A stretch of 43,405 nucleotides of DNA from Geminocystis sp. GBBB08. GTDB lineage: Bacteria > Cyanobacteriota > Cyanobacteriia > Cyanobacteriales > Cyanobacteriaceae. Within the stretch, counting starts at the first letter, position 1. Each line of letters starts with the position of its first letter. Location of the stretch: contig NZ_VRZC01000010.1 in the NCBI RefSeq assembly GCF_016743215.1, positions 1 through 43,405 on the forward strand, read 5' to 3'. The notes beneath the pieces are model-generated. The model saw only the letters and a program-made list of their open reading frames with translations, was not told the DNA's origin and ran no database searches. Positions 25,037 through 35,375 of this stretch are shown here, piece by piece. Position numbers and translations under genes: made by a program.

Positions 25037-26839
25037 TTAAAATGGTATATCATCATCGTCAAAATTATCAACTTGAGGGCGATTAACAATTTTAACATCA
25101 GTGGTTTTTGCTTCAATTAAAACAATTTCACCGTTAAGATTTTTTGCTAAATTTTCCGCTGCATTTTTGGCACTAAGATTGCTATTTTTCTGAATAGATG
25201 TGGGTATTTCAGGAGAAGATACTGGGGATTTATGATTAGATTGTCTTAAGGGAATTACATTATTATTTTGGGTGTTGTTAACAGGTGGAGTTGTCGATTT
25301 AGGAGATTCACTTACTTGTTTTCTCTCATAAATATTTCCTTTAGATTCTTCTTTGCTTGACTTTAAATTTTTATCTTCAAAGAAAAATACTGTCATTGGT
25401 TGCCCAAAAACCTTTTCAAAACTAGCCTCTATCTCTTTTTTACTTTTATTTCCGAGTTCTAATAGAAACTTACTTGCTACACCAATTTTATTAACATTAC
25501 CTTCGATACTAAAAATATGACAATTTTGGCGGAAAAATGATTTTGTTGTCATCAAATTAATACTATTAGCAACTTTTTCTTTGACATCAGAAAAGGAAGT
25601 TAAATCAACTTTTTCGATATTTTCTGAAGGAGTTTCTTTCTTTGGGGTTATTGGTAATGAAGAATTAACGGAAGAAGAGGCAGGAGAAGAAATATTTACC
25701 GACGAAGATGTGGCAACTTGAGTGCTAGTAACTCTCTCGATAGTAGCGTTTGCTGATGGTAACAGACTTAGTAAAGTTATTTCTAACCATAATCGAGGTT
25801 GAGTGGTATTTCTGATTTGTACTTCACTATCTTTAAGTTTTTTTTGTCCTTGTAAAATAGTGTTTAATTGCCAATTATGGGCTTCTTGGGTCAATTTTGA
25901 CCATGTATCTGCAGTAATAGCTACTAAATCATTTCTTTGGGGTGCTGTTTTTGCTATTAAGATGTTGAGGTAAAAGTTAGCTAAATTTTGTAACACAATG
26001 AGAGGTTCTCTTCCCCGATCTAAGAGTTTCCGACATTGAGTTATTACCGTTTCGGGATTATCCGTGGCGATCGCCTGTATCAATTCTAATAAATCTTGTT
26101 CAGATACTGCACCAACTAAATCCCATACTTTTTGAGGTGTAATAGTATCCGATAATAAGCTAAGTTGATCTAATAAACTTTGAGCATCCCTCATACCACC
26201 ATTAGATAATTGTGCCACTAAAGTCAAGGCTTCGGCGGTAATATCAATATTTTCTTTGGTGGCAATATCCCTTAAATGATCTACCATTGCCTCTAAAGGA
26301 ATACGGCGATAATCGAATCTTTGACATCGAGAGATGATAGTAGGTAATACTCGTTGAGGATCAGTGGTAGCTAAAACAAAAATAACCCTTGAGGGTGGTT
26401 CTTCTAAAGTCTTTAAAAGGGCATTAAAAGCCGCCGTACTGAGCATATGACACTCATCAATAACATATACCTTATAACGACACTGAACAGGGGCAAATTG
26501 TGCTTTTTCAATGATTTCTCGAATATTATCAATACCTGTATTGCTAGCTGCATCTATTTCAATTACGTCTAAAGCTGAACCATTAGTAATACTTCTACAG
26601 GCTTCACAAACTCCACAAGGCTCATCCGTAGGGCGATCACTTTCAAAACAGTTAAGAGATTTAGCTAAAATTCTAGCACTAGATGTTTTACCGGTACCAC
26701 GGGGGCCACAAAAAAGATAAGCAGGAGCAATTTTTTCACTTTTGAGGGCGTTAATTAGAGTTTGAGTAATAGCTTGTTGACCGGTTAATTGAGCAAAAGT
26801 CTGGGGACGATATTTGTGATGTAAAGGCTCGTAACTCAT
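25037..26839 (-). CDS. dnaX: DNA polymerase III subunits gamma/tau
   Basis: DnaX is the AAA+ motor of the clamp loader that loads the beta clamp. The 600-residue product has Walker A GPRGTGKT (residues 45-52), a zinc module with C64, C75, C78 and C81, Walker B VIDECH and the sensor/arginine-finger segment SRCQRFDY. The C-terminal part (about 375-600) is a Ser/Thr/Asn-rich linker and a tail corresponding to tau. Unlike some cyanobacterial dnaX genes, no intein interrupts the coding region. The 3' end is 5 bases from the convergent remnant. Confidence 0.97.
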   Translation of the reverse strand: MSYEPLHHKYRPQTFAQLTGQQAITQTLINALKSEKIAPAYLFCGPRGTGKTSSARILAKSLNCFESDRPTDEPCGVCEACRSITNGSALDVIEIDAASNTGIDNIREIIEKAQFAPVQCRYKVYVIDECHMLSTAAFNALLKTLEEPPSRVIFVLATTDPQRVLPTIISRCQRFDYRRIPLEAMVDHLRDIATKENIDITAEALTLVAQLSNGGMRDAQSLLDQLSLLSDTITPQKVWDLVGAVSEQDLLELIQAIATDNPETVITQCRKLLDRGREPLIVLQNLANFYLNILIAKTAPQRNDLVAITADTWSKLTQEAHNWQLNTILQGQKKLKDSEVQIRNTTQPRLWLEITLLSLLPSANATIERVTSTQVATSSSVNISSPASSSVNSSLPITPKKETPSENIEKVDLTSFSDVKEKVANSINLMTTKSFFRQNCHIFSIEGNVNKIGVASKFLLELGNKSKKEIEASFEKVFGQPMTVFFFEDKNLKSSKEESKGNIYERKQVSESPKSTTPPVNNTQNNNVIPLRQSNHKSPVSSPEIPTSIQKNSNLSAKNAAENLAKNLNGEIVLIEAKTTDVKIVNRPQVDNFDDDDIPF

Positions 26840-26958
26840 GGTTTTTGAGAGGAGAAAGAATTAAAGAATAACAGGTAATAATTTAAGTTTTTTCATTGAT
26901 AAGATCAATTATGATTAAATATTAAAATTTAAAAACCGCTTTTAATCAAAGAAAAGCA

Positions 26959-28131
26959 ATGATCAGAAAATTACGACAGTGGCTTAATTCTAGTTTTAAT
27001 ACTATTGAAGCTCATAATCCTCTTGAAGGTGATGGTCATAATCATTTAGCGAATGAAAATCCATTATCTCACAATTTATTAGAAAAATCTGTCAAAGACA
27101 CGGATTTAGAATTTTTATTTCATCAATTATTAGAAGGAATCGCTAAGGGTTGGCAAGAAAATCGGATTGAACAGTTTTTCGAGAAAGCAAAACCAAAAAT
27201 TACTATTGAAGTATGGCTGAATTGGTTACAACGCTATCGTCATAAATTAATTTCTTCTTCACATTCTCATAATCAGATTGCTAGTAAAATGATTATTTTA
27301 GGACAAAGAACCGCTTCTTTACCCTTTGTTCGTTCTATTGGTGATTTAGCTTATGCTATTGGAAATGAGTTATTAAGTCGAGAGAACAATAATTCTTTAG
27401 TGGAATCTTTACGCTCTCAAACTACTGATATTTCATCTGATATTAACCCTGATTCTAGTAATAATAATCCAGATCAAGAACCTCAAGAAGTTCCAAATCC
27501 TAGTTCTTTAGGGGATTTCTTACATTTATTAGAAAATAATCCCAGTTTTGCTGAAGATACCGCGCGTAAATTAGGCCTTGATACCGCCGATCCGGGTATA
27601 ATTATGGAGAAAATCGTTCAAAAAACTCGGTTAAATTCTCCCACCCCCGTAACAGAATCTTTTTCCCCAGATAAAGTGAATCAATTGTTTAATCTTGGTT
27701 TAGAAAAAGCCTCCCAAGGAGATTTAGAAGGGGCGATCGCCGATTGGGATCAAGCCTTAGCCATCGATCAGAACTTTACTCAAGCATGGCATAATCGAGG
27801 AAGTGCATTAGCTTATTTAAAACATTTTGAAGAAGCCGTTAAAAGTTTTGATCGTGCCATCGCCTTAGATGTAAATTATCATCAGTCATGGAATGATCGA
27901 GGTAATGCGTTATATAGTTTACAACGTTGGCGGGAAGCAATTATAAGTTGGGATCGTACTTTAGGAATACAACCTGACAATTATCAAGCATGGTATCATC
28001 GAGGCTTGGCTTTAGAAAAATTAAATTTATTCCCAGATGCTATAGCCAGTTTTCAAAAATGTTTGAGTATTGAGAATAATTATAAACCAGCCGAAAACGC
28101 CTTAAAAAGAGTTTTTCAACTAATAAATTAA
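26959..28131 (+). CDS. TPR-repeat protein
   Basis: The 390-residue protein has an unrecognised N-terminal half (about 1-225), helical up to residue 145 and then Ser/Asn/Pro-rich. Four tetratricopeptide repeats follow from about residue 240: LEGAIADWDQALAIDQNFTQ, FEEAVKSFDRAIALDVNYHQ, WREAIISWDRTLGIQPDNYQ and FPDAIASFQKCLSIENNY. TPRs are protein-binding platforms. The partner cannot be named. It is divergent from dnaX, 119 bases away. No membrane segment or signal peptide is seen. Confidence 0.85.
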   Translation: MIRKLRQWLNSSFNTIEAHNPLEGDGHNHLANENPLSHNLLEKSVKDTDLEFLFHQLLEGIAKGWQENRIEQFFEKAKPKITIEVWLNWLQRYRHKLISSSHSHNQIASKMIILGQRTASLPFVRSIGDLAYAIGNELLSRENNNSLVESLRSQTTDISSDINPDSSNNNPDQEPQEVPNPSSLGDFLHLLENNPSFAEDTARKLGLDTADPGIIMEKIVQKTRLNSPTPVTESFSPDKVNQLFNLGLEKASQGDLEGAIADWDQALAIDQNFTQAWHNRGSALAYLKHFEEAVKSFDRAIALDVNYHQSWNDRGNALYSLQRWREAIISWDRTLGIQPDNYQAWYHRGLALEKLNLFPDAIASFQKCLSIENNYKPAENALKRVFQLIN

Positions 28132-28218
28132 CCGAAGAAACGAACAATTTGTAATTTTATCGACAAATATTCATCTATAAACTTAGTTTATATTTTCATT
28201 CAATTGAAACGAGACTTT

Positions 28219-28620
28219 TTAGGCAACCTTTAACAAAAAATATCTTTCTATCAATATAATTGCGACAATATCATCCACAGGACGAGGGGGAATTCTTAAA
28301 CCTTCTGGTATTAATCTAGTTAATCCTTGAGGGGGATATATTTCCCAGTATCGTTTTCTTGCTTCTACCGTGCTATTTTTTTCATCTACTAACACAAGAT
28401 CAATAGATAAGTTTAAATTATCTTTTAAGTGTTTTTTCCATTGTTCAGAAGTAGTTTGATTGCCCATGACGAGCTTCAATGGCTTATATTTATTGATTAA
28501 TTTAGTTATCACAGTAATTGCATCCTCACTGGTGATCACTTCATTATATAAAATTTGTTTATCATTATTTAAAATAGCTAAACCACATTTATCTCTGCCC
28601 GGATCAAATCCAAGGATCAT
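28219..28620 (-). CDS. RNase H-fold nuclease resembling RuvC/YqgF
   Basis: The product begins MILGFDPGRDKCGLAIL, the first strand of the RuvC/YqgF resolvase fold, with catalytic D6. Further acidic residues are in VDEKNST (E80) and PPRPVDDIVA (D116/D117), giving the expected acidic cluster. I chose the ATG at 28620 (133 residues) over an upstream in-frame one at 28695, since the fold starts here and the extra 25 residues are unlike any family member. It probably acts on structured nucleic acid, either Holliday junctions or pre-16S rRNA, but neither can be chosen from sequence. Confidence 0.75.
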   Translation of the reverse strand: MILGFDPGRDKCGLAILNNDKQILYNEVITSEDAITVITKLINKYKPLKLVMGNQTTSEQWKKHLKDNLNLSIDLVLVDEKNSTVEARKRYWEIYPPQGLTRLIPEGLRIPPRPVDDIVAIILIERYFLLKVA

Positions 28621-28831
28621 AACTATACTAAAAAGGTACTTTAAGAATAAAATAGAAATAGATTTATGAAGACTATTGGTATAGAAAAATACCATTGTTA
28701 AGTTTTTAAAAGCTCAAAACTATTAGCTAATAATAATTAGAGCTAATTTAAAGCAAAAATTTAACGAATATTAGTTTCCAGTAAATTATTTAACTCATCG
28801 TAACATAAATTGAACAAGGTAAAAAATCTGA

Positions 28832-29536
28832 ATGCTTGACCAAATTTTACACCCTTCTATTGACTTCGGTATTGATACAGTTTTTATTTTAATAATTCTT
28901 GTTGCCTTAGAAGCAGTTTTATCAGCAGATAACGCCATCGCTTTAGCCTCCATTGCTCAAGGATTAAAAGACGAAAAAGAACAAAATTATGCTTTAAATA
29001 TTGGCTTATTAATGGCTTATGTTTTGAGAATATTATTAATTGTGACGGCTACTTGGGTGATTAAATATTGGCAATTTTCTTTACTCGGGGGGTTGTATTT
29101 GTTATGGTTAACCTATCAGTATTTTTCTGGTAATGATGGAGAACAAGAAGAAGGTACATCTAAGCTCAATTTTCACAGTTTATGGCAAACAATTCCTATG
29201 ATTGCCTTTACAGACATAGCTTTCTCTTTAGATAGCGTCACTACCGCCATTGCTGTCGCCGATGAAATTTGGTTAATTATTGCTGGAGGTACTATTGGCG
29301 TAATTGCTTTACGTTTTCTCGCTCAATTATTTATTCGTTGGATTGAAGAATTTACTCATTTACAAGATGCAGGATTTATTACTGTTGGTTTAGTTGGTTT
29401 AAGATTAATTGTTAAAGTAATTGATCCGAATATTGTACCTCCTGAGTGGTTAATGATTAGTGTGATTATTGCTATGTTTACTTGGGGATTTTCTAAAAAA
29501 AATGAAGTAGAAGTTACGGATTCTTCGGAATCTTAA
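28832..29536 (+). CDS. TerC-family integral membrane protein
   Basis: The 234-residue product is a TerC protein: VALEAVLSADNAIALASIAQ (D33) and AFSLDSVTTAIAVADE hold the conserved acidic residues in membrane helices, and about seven helices cover the length. TerC proteins are linked to manganese or other metal export and to tellurite resistance. No yybP-ykoY manganese riboswitch is visible in the upstream 136 bases. Single gene. Confidence 0.9.
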   Translation: MLDQILHPSIDFGIDTVFILIILVALEAVLSADNAIALASIAQGLKDEKEQNYALNIGLLMAYVLRILLIVTATWVIKYWQFSLLGGLYLLWLTYQYFSGNDGEQEEGTSKLNFHSLWQTIPMIAFTDIAFSLDSVTTAIAVADEIWLIIAGGTIGVIALRFLAQLFIRWIEEFTHLQDAGFITVGLVGLRLIVKVIDPNIVPPEWLMISVIIAMFTWGFSKKNEVEVTDSSES

Positions 29537-29699
29537 TTGAAAGTTGCCCAAAAACTATTTTGAGGAGGATAGGCGACAGGCAAAAAACACAAAATTGACT
29601 CAAATCAGAAATTTTAAAAACGATATGGGTCTTATTTACTCATAATTTTGACCCTAATCATTGATAATAAAGTGTTGATTAATTTTTATATGTAAATTT

Positions 29700-30791
29700 A
29701 TGTTAAGAGCCGGAATTGTGGGATTACCAAACGTAGGTAAATCTACCTTATTTAATGCCGTCGTTGCCAATGCAAAAGCCACAGCCGCCAATTTTCCATT
29801 TTGTACTATCGAGCCCAATGTGGGGGTTGTTGCCGTGCCTGATGAGCGTTTGCAAGTGTTGGCAAAAATTTCTAAATCAATAAAAATTGTCCCAGCTACT
29901 ATTGAATTTGTAGATATTGCAGGTTTAGTCAAAGGTGCAAGTAAAGGAGAAGGTTTAGGTAATCAATTTTTAGCCAATATTCGGGAAGTTGATGCTATTG
30001 TCCATGTGGTAAGATGTTTCGATGATGATGATATTATCCATGTTTCTGGCTCAGTTGATCCGATTAGAGATATTGAAGTGATTAATTTAGAATTGGCATT
30101 AGCCGATTTAACTCAAGTTGAGCGCCGAATCGAAAGATTGAGAAAACAGGCAAAAAACAATCAAGAAGCAGCGGAAGAATTGCTCATTTTAGAACAAATT
30201 TTACCAATTTTAAATGATGGTAAACCTGCCCGATTATTAGAATTAACACCCGAAGAAAAAGTTATCATCAAACCTCTCGGATTGTTAACATCAAAACCAG
30301 TGATTTATGCCGCTAACGTTACTGATGAAGATTTAGCCACAGGTAACGAATGGGTTGAGCAAGTTAAGCAATTTGTTGCCTCAGAAGATGCTAAAGTTGT
30401 CATAGTTTCCGCCCAAGTAGAGTCAGAATTAGTAGAATTATCAACCGAAGAAAAAACCGAATTTTTAGAATCTTTAGGAGTAACAGAAGGAGGTTTACAG
30501 TCTTTAATTAAGGCTACCTATGAATTGTTAGGATTGCGTACCTATATTACCACAGGAGAAACCGAAACCAGAGCATGGACAATTATAGCAGGAATGAAAG
30601 CTCCTCAAGCCGCAGGAGTTATTCATAGTGACTTTGAGAAGGGTTTTATTCGTGCAGAAACGATTTCTTATGATGATTTAGTGAAAACTGGTAGTATGAC
30701 TATAGCAAAAGAACAAGGTTTAGTTAGATCTGAAGGAAAAGAGTATCTTGTAAAAGAGGGAGATGTGATGTTATTCCGTTTCAATGTTTAA
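29700..30791 (+). CDS. ychF: Redox-regulated ATPase YchF
   Basis: YchF is an Obg-family P-loop protein that prefers ATP and associates with ribosomes, with a role in oxidative stress. The 363-residue product has G1 GLPNVGKST (residues 8-16), [20 protein letters not shown] (G3), and YAANVTDED in the place of the NKxD G4 motif, which explains the altered nucleotide preference. The TGS domain ends the protein ([30 protein letters not shown]). It is a single gene, with a possible weak terminator after it. Confidence 0.97.
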   Translation: MLRAGIVGLPNVGKSTLFNAVVANAKATAANFPFCTIEPNVGVVAVPDERLQVLAKISKSIKIVPATIEFVDIAGLVKGASKGEGLGNQFLANIREVDAIVHVVRCFDDDDIIHVSGSVDPIRDIEVINLELALADLTQVERRIERLRKQAKNNQEAAEELLILEQILPILNDGKPARLLELTPEEKVIIKPLGLLTSKPVIYAANVTDEDLATGNEWVEQVKQFVASEDAKVVIVSAQVESELVELSTEEKTEFLESLGVTEGGLQSLIKATYELLGLRTYITTGETETRAWTIIAGMKAPQAAGVIHSDFEKGFIRAETISYDDLVKTGSMTIAKEQGLVRSEGKEYLVKEGDVMLFRFNV

Positions 30792-30860
30792 TTAGTCTTC
30801 TTGCAAAATAAAAAATACAATTAATCAGGTTGCCGTTTAATTATCTTGTAAACTAATTCA

Positions 30861-30886
30861 GGGGAAGCTTTTGCCTCTTTTTTTTG
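30861..30886 (+). terminator. Candidate terminator after ychF
   Basis: GGGGAAGC, a short loop, GCCTC, then eight or nine T residues. The stem is short and imperfect, but the T-run is long. Confidence 0.4.
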
Positions 30887-30897
30887 GTTAGTTACAG

Positions 30898-31245
30898 TTA
30901 AATATAACGAACTTGATTACGCATTTCATCGGCAGTAAGATGATTGACAATTTTTAATAATCTTCGGGCAATTTCTTGAGGAGGATGACGGACTGCAATA
31001 ATAACACCATAATGAGTTTGGTTTAATTTAAAGTATTCTTGTACTAACTTTTCAAAGTCGGCTCGATTGTGGGTGACAAGAGTTTTTTTCTGGTTAACAC
31101 AATAAGATAATTGTTCGGGATCTGTTTTTTGTAACATTTCTTCATCACGAACAGTGGTAATAGAGAATCCCCTCGCCCGAATTAAATCGGCTACCAAAAC
31201 GTTAACGTCTTCATCTAAATAAAGTTCAATAAAGAGACGATTCAT
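30898..31245 (-). CDS. DUF5615-family PIN-like toxin
   Basis: The 115-residue product matches the DUF5615/Mut7-C-like PIN group: FIELYLDEDVNVLVADLIRARG with D11/D13, VRDEEMLQKTDPEQL and TLVTHNRADFEKL. These are putative ribonuclease toxins of type II toxin-antitoxin systems, usually paired with a DUF433 antitoxin. Here the DUF433 gene is directly upstream, with 3 bases between them. Confidence 0.88.
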   Translation of the reverse strand: MNRLFIELYLDEDVNVLVADLIRARGFSITTVRDEEMLQKTDPEQLSYCVNQKKTLVTHNRADFEKLVQEYFKLNQTHYGVIIAVRHPPQEIARRLLKIVNHLTADEMRNQVRYI

Positions 31246-31248
31246 AGT

Positions 31249-31527
31249 TTAATCTTTAACTAGGGGATCGATCAAGTGGTCTGGAATGCGGTTTAATTCA
31301 ATATAGTGGTTAATTTCTTCTGTAAATTCACTGTAATAAGCAAGGGCGGAAAATACTTGACTTAGTGTTAAATGAGGCATTCCTTGAGGGATTTCTTCGG
31401 GTGCAATTCCCATTCGCCATGTTTCTACGATCGCCCTAACAGGGGTACGAGTACCTTCAATAATTGGTTCACCGTTAAGAATTGATGAATCAGAAACAAT
31501 ATAACGATGCTGTGTTGCTTGTACCAT
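31249..31527 (-). CDS. DUF433-family antitoxin
   Basis: The product has HRYIVSDSSILNGEPIIEGT and RTPVRAIVETWRMGIAPEEI, the typical DUF433 helix-turn-helix fold. I chose the ATG at 31527 (92 residues); an in-frame TTG at 31539 would add four residues. It sits directly before a DUF5615 gene and is the probable antitoxin and operon regulator. Confidence 0.88.
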   Translation of the reverse strand: MVQATQHRYIVSDSSILNGEPIIEGTRTPVRAIVETWRMGIAPEEIPQGMPHLTLSQVFSALAYYSEFTEEINHYIELNRIPDHLIDPLVKD

Positions 31528-31658
31528 TTTTGTTGACAAATTGATGTAATTTTAAGGTTAACATTTTGAGAGAAATCAAGAAGTGTGTGATCTAAATCAG
31601 AAATTATTAATATTCAAAATAAAAAAGTACAGTCCTCTCCCTATCTCTCCATTATTTA

Positions 31659-32531
31659 TTATGGTACAAATACCTTTAAAGCATGGGGAATAACTTTAAA
31701 TTTAGCCGGAGAAAATGTAGTTATTTCACCATCAGTATTAATGTTATAGGCTTTATGGGTATAAATTTCTATCTGTTTTCCTTCAATACTTCTCACCCAA
31801 TCTAACTGACGATGTCGCCCTTTTGGTAAATGCCAAATTAACGGGAAAACTTGCCACCAGTGTTTTAATTCAATACTATATAAATCTAATCTTTGATCAT
31901 CAATAGCTGCATCATCGGCGATCGCCATGCCACCACCATAATACTTACCATTACCAATGGCAATTTGAATGGTTTTAATATCAAAAACTTGACCATCAAC
32001 TTTAATTTTAGCCCGAAAACTGCGAGTAGAGCTAACAACTTGTAAAGCCGTGATACCATAAGCCAAAACTCCCCAACGACGCTTCACCCCACGGGATAGT
32101 TTTTCGGTAATATCAACACTTAAACCAATACTAGCAACATTAAAAAAATATTTCCCATTCACCCTTCCTAAATCAATAGATTTCAAGTTACCATTAGCGA
32201 TGACATCAGAAGCCTCTTTTATGGTGAGAGGAAGATTTAATGTTCGTGCGAGATCATTTGCTGTACCTAATGGTAAAATGCCTAAAGGTAAATTAGTCTC
32301 AACTAAACTATCAACTACTGCATTAAGAGTACCATCACCACCGCCAACAATGACTAAATCTAACTGATTTTGATATTCTCTAACTACCGCACCTAATTCA
32401 TCAGGGTGTTTAACTGGTTTAATAATTAATTCCATATCATGAGCATAAAAAGATTCTACAGCCAAAGGTAAAGATTTTTCTCCTTTGCGAGAATGACGAT
32501 TGATTAATAATAAAGCTCTTTTTCCATTCAT
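31659..32531 (-). CDS. Diacylglycerol/lipid kinase family protein (YegS-like)
   Basis: The 290-residue product has the nucleotide-binding loop VGGGDGTLNAVVDSLV (from residue 62) and LGILPLGTANDLARTL, with a C-terminal beta-sandwich domain including GGGMAIADDAAIDDQRLDL. YegS/DgkB-type enzymes phosphorylate lipid substrates such as diacylglycerol or phosphatidylglycerol. The exact substrate is not clear. The next 280 bases (32532-32811) contain no gene that I can see. Confidence 0.92.
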   Translation of the reverse strand: MNGKRALLLINRHSRKGEKSLPLAVESFYAHDMELIIKPVKHPDELGAVVREYQNQLDLVIVGGGDGTLNAVVDSLVETNLPLGILPLGTANDLARTLNLPLTIKEASDVIANGNLKSIDLGRVNGKYFFNVASIGLSVDITEKLSRGVKRRWGVLAYGITALQVVSSTRSFRAKIKVDGQVFDIKTIQIAIGNGKYYGGGMAIADDAAIDDQRLDLYSIELKHWWQVFPLIWHLPKGRHRQLDWVRSIEGKQIEIYTHKAYNINTDGEITTFSPAKFKVIPHALKVFVP

Positions 32532-32811
32532 AAAAACTTAAAGACTAAGTAGGGGTTGCTCAAAAAGTATGAGTAGTGAGGGTAGGTTTCAGGTATTAGG
32601 TAAAATAATGAAAAAAATCAAGATTTTGAGGTTTTTTATATACACATAAAACATAAACTTTGGTTAAAAAATAAGGCAATGGGAAATAGGCAATGGTAAA
32701 TTCTAAATTCTAAGATTTTTATAACTTTCTGATTCCTAACAGCAACCCCTAATTAAGAGTTAAAAATTAATAATATCTATTAGCTATTTGTTGAAGTAAC
32801 TAAGAATTATA

Positions 32812-33420
32812 TTAAAAGTTGACGGCAATTAATCCTAAATCTAAATAATTTTTGATGACTAATTTTGTTCCTTCAAGGATAACAGAAAAAGTGTAAAAAT
32901 GTTTAATAGTATGATCAGGAATTTTTCCTTTTAATTCCAGTTTAAAAAAGCTGACTCTCCTACTAGATAATGTGTTATTTTTACAAATTTTAACGATAAC
33001 TTTTTGCTCTTTTTTAGAAGAATAAAGCACTTCTCCTCTAATGGAAAAATAATTTAGGGGTAAAGTCTCACTACTAACTTTATCAGGTATATAAACACCG
33101 ACTATTTGAAAATGTATCTGTTCTATTTCAGAAATAGTATGAGGATAAACTACCCAATTTTGTGATTCGTTTAAATCAATATGATTTTTAACCGCACTAA
33201 TGGTTTTACCTAATAATACTGTTTCAAAAGTCTGGTGATCAGATGTAATAATTATTCCCTTAGTTAGTTTCTCTTCTTGGGGTTGATATTTAGCTTGAAT
33301 AATACCAATAGCACGATATTGTAATGGATGATCAGGAATACCCACAGCTTGATGATCTAAGGGATAATTAGAATTAGGGGATAAAGTGTTCGGAAAAATG
33401 GGAGGATTATTTGAATTCAC
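32812..33420 (-). CDS. Hypothetical protein, GTG start
   Basis: Unrecognised 202-residue protein. It starts with GTG and has a Pro/Asn-rich head (residues 1-30), then a mainly beta region. Repeats, motifs or membrane segments are not apparent. There are cyanobacterial-looking stretches such as YRAIGIIQAKYQPQEEKLTK and NYFSIRGEVLYS. It is divergent from the TPP-enzyme gene, 149 bases away. Likely real but of unknown function. Confidence 0.7.
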   Translation of the reverse strand: MNSNNPPIFPNTLSPNSNYPLDHQAVGIPDHPLQYRAIGIIQAKYQPQEEKLTKGIIITSDHQTFETVLLGKTISAVKNHIDLNESQNWVVYPHTISEIEQIHFQIVGVYIPDKVSSETLPLNYFSIRGEVLYSSKKEQKVIVKICKNNTLSSRRVSFFKLELKGKIPDHTIKHFYTFSVILEGTKLVIKNYLDLGLIAVNF

Positions 33421-33569
33421 ACTGATGATCTCTTAATGAAAAAGTTTATATTGATATATATGATACATATTCTGAATTTGCTGATTTTAATTAACCTTAA
33501 CCGCTTTTATCAGAATATAGCAACAACATTGAACAGAATCAATCTATAAAAGAAAAATAATTAAGAAAA

Positions 33570-35213
33570 ATGAATACCGCAGAATTGTTAATTAAGTGTT
33601 TAGAAAACGAAGGGGTAGAATATATTTTCGGTTTACCCGGAGAGGAAAATTTACACCTTCTTGAGGCTTTAAAAAATTCTTCTATCCAGTTTATCACCAC
33701 TCGTCATGAACAAGGGGCCGCTTTTATGGCTGATGTTTATGGGCGTTTGACAGGAAAAGCTGGAGTTTGTCTTTCTACTTTAGGACCAGGTGCTACAAAT
33801 TTAATGACTGGGGTTGCTGATGCCAATTTAGACGGCGCACCTCTAGTAGCTATTACTGGGCAAGTTGGCACGGATAGAATGCACATTGCATCTCACCAAT
33901 ACTTAGATTTAGTGGCGATGTTTGCCCCTGTTACCAAGTGGAATAAGCAAATTGTCCGTCCGGGTATCACTCCTGAAATTGTTCGTAAGGCTTTTAAGGT
34001 AGCTGAAAAAGAGAAACCCGGAGCAGTACATATTGACTTACCAGAAAATATTGCCGCCATGCCTGTAGAAGGTTTACCATTACGCATTGATAATCGAGAA
34101 AAAATTTATGCTTCTTATCGTAGTGTAAACGCCGCTTCTTTAGCCATCGCCAAAGCTAAAAATCCCTTAATTTTGGCAGGAAATGGTGCAATTCGGGCAA
34201 AAGCGGCTGATGCGTTAACAGAATTTGCTACCCGTTTAAATATTCCAGTAGCTAATACATTTATGGGTAAAGGTGCAATTCCTTATATTCATCCTCTCTC
34301 ATTATGGACTGTTGGTTTACAACAGCGAGATTTTATTACTTGTGCTTTTGAACAAACGGATCTTATTATTGCCGTAGGCTATGATTTAATTGAGTATTCG
34401 CCAAAACGTTGGAATCCTGATGGAAATACTCCTATTATCCATATTGGTGCTGATTCTGCGGAAATTGATAGTAGTTATATTCCCTCCGTTGAAGTTATTG
34501 GTGATATTGCCGATTCTTTAGACGAAATTCTCAAAAGATGCGATCGCACTGGTATACCTTTACCCTTTGCCGCTACTTTACGAAACGAAATACGAGAAGA
34601 TTACGAGCAATATGCTCATGATGAAGGTTTCCCCGTCAAGCCTCAAAAAATCATTTATGATTTAAGACAAGTAATGGGTTCGGAAGATATAGTAATATCA
34701 GACGTAGGCGCTCATAAAATGTGGATGGCGAGACATTATCATTGTGAATGCCCGAATACTTGCATTATATCCAACGGTTTTGCCGCTATGGGTATAGCCA
34801 TTCCGGGGGCAGTTGCTGCAAAATTAGTCAATCCTGATAAAAAAGTTGTAGCAGTAACAGGAGATGGTGGTTTCATGATGAATTGCCAAGAATTAGAAAC
34901 CGCTTTGAGAGTCAAAACCCCTTTTGTAACACTAATTTTTAACGATAACGCTTATGGCTTAATTGGGTGGAAGCAAATGAACCAATTTGGCTCTACAAGT
35001 TATGTTGACTTTGGGAACCCTGATTTTGTCAAATTTGCCGAAAGTATGGGTTTAAAAGGCTATAGAGTCACTTTTGCTGATGATCTAATCCCTATCCTTA
35101 AGACGGCTTTAGAACAAGATGTTCCATCTGTAATCGATTGCCCCGTTGATTATCGTGAAAATATCCGTTTTTCTCGCAAAGCTGGAGATTTAAGTTGTCA
35201 CGTCTGGGAATAA
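33570..35213 (+). CDS. Acetolactate synthase-type TPP enzyme, large subunit
   Basis: Acetolactate synthase condenses two pyruvates to acetolactate, or pyruvate with 2-oxobutyrate, using thiamine diphosphate. The 547-residue product has EYIFGLPGEENLHLLEAL, the catalytic glutamate in RHEQGAAFMADVYGR (E47), and the TPP motif GDGGFMMNCQELETALR from about residue 430, followed by FNDNAYGLIGWKQ. It resembles catabolic or IlvG/AlsS-type enzymes more than the classic biosynthetic IlvB. No small regulatory subunit is adjacent. Its role in branched-chain synthesis or overflow metabolism cannot be settled from sequence. Confidence 0.88.
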   Translation: MNTAELLIKCLENEGVEYIFGLPGEENLHLLEALKNSSIQFITTRHEQGAAFMADVYGRLTGKAGVCLSTLGPGATNLMTGVADANLDGAPLVAITGQVGTDRMHIASHQYLDLVAMFAPVTKWNKQIVRPGITPEIVRKAFKVAEKEKPGAVHIDLPENIAAMPVEGLPLRIDNREKIYASYRSVNAASLAIAKAKNPLILAGNGAIRAKAADALTEFATRLNIPVANTFMGKGAIPYIHPLSLWTVGLQQRDFITCAFEQTDLIIAVGYDLIEYSPKRWNPDGNTPIIHIGADSAEIDSSYIPSVEVIGDIADSLDEILKRCDRTGIPLPFAATLRNEIREDYEQYAHDEGFPVKPQKIIYDLRQVMGSEDIVISDVGAHKMWMARHYHCECPNTCIISNGFAAMGIAIPGAVAAKLVNPDKKVVAVTGDGGFMMNCQELETALRVKTPFVTLIFNDNAYGLIGWKQMNQFGSTSYVDFGNPDFVKFAESMGLKGYRVTFADDLIPILKTALEQDVPSVIDCPVDYRENIRFSRKAGDLSCHVWE

Positions 35214-35375
35214 TGAAGAATTTAGAATTTAAGAATGAGGAATAAGGAATGAGAAATTTAGTTATCTTTAGATAACCTCAGCTATTAGCTTTAAAATAAA
35301 TTTCCAACGGAAATAATTACTAATAAAACTTTTCTTTCTTTAACCCTATTACCTATTACCGATTACCTTTTTTTC

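Noticed and set aside
25037-26839. Intein in dnaX, as in some cyanobacteria
   Set aside because: The frame is continuous at family length with Walker A and B in their normal places and no intein motifs.
28696-28831. yybP-ykoY-type manganese riboswitch upstream of the TerC gene
   Set aside because: The region is AT-rich, short and lacks the conserved paired core that I would expect.
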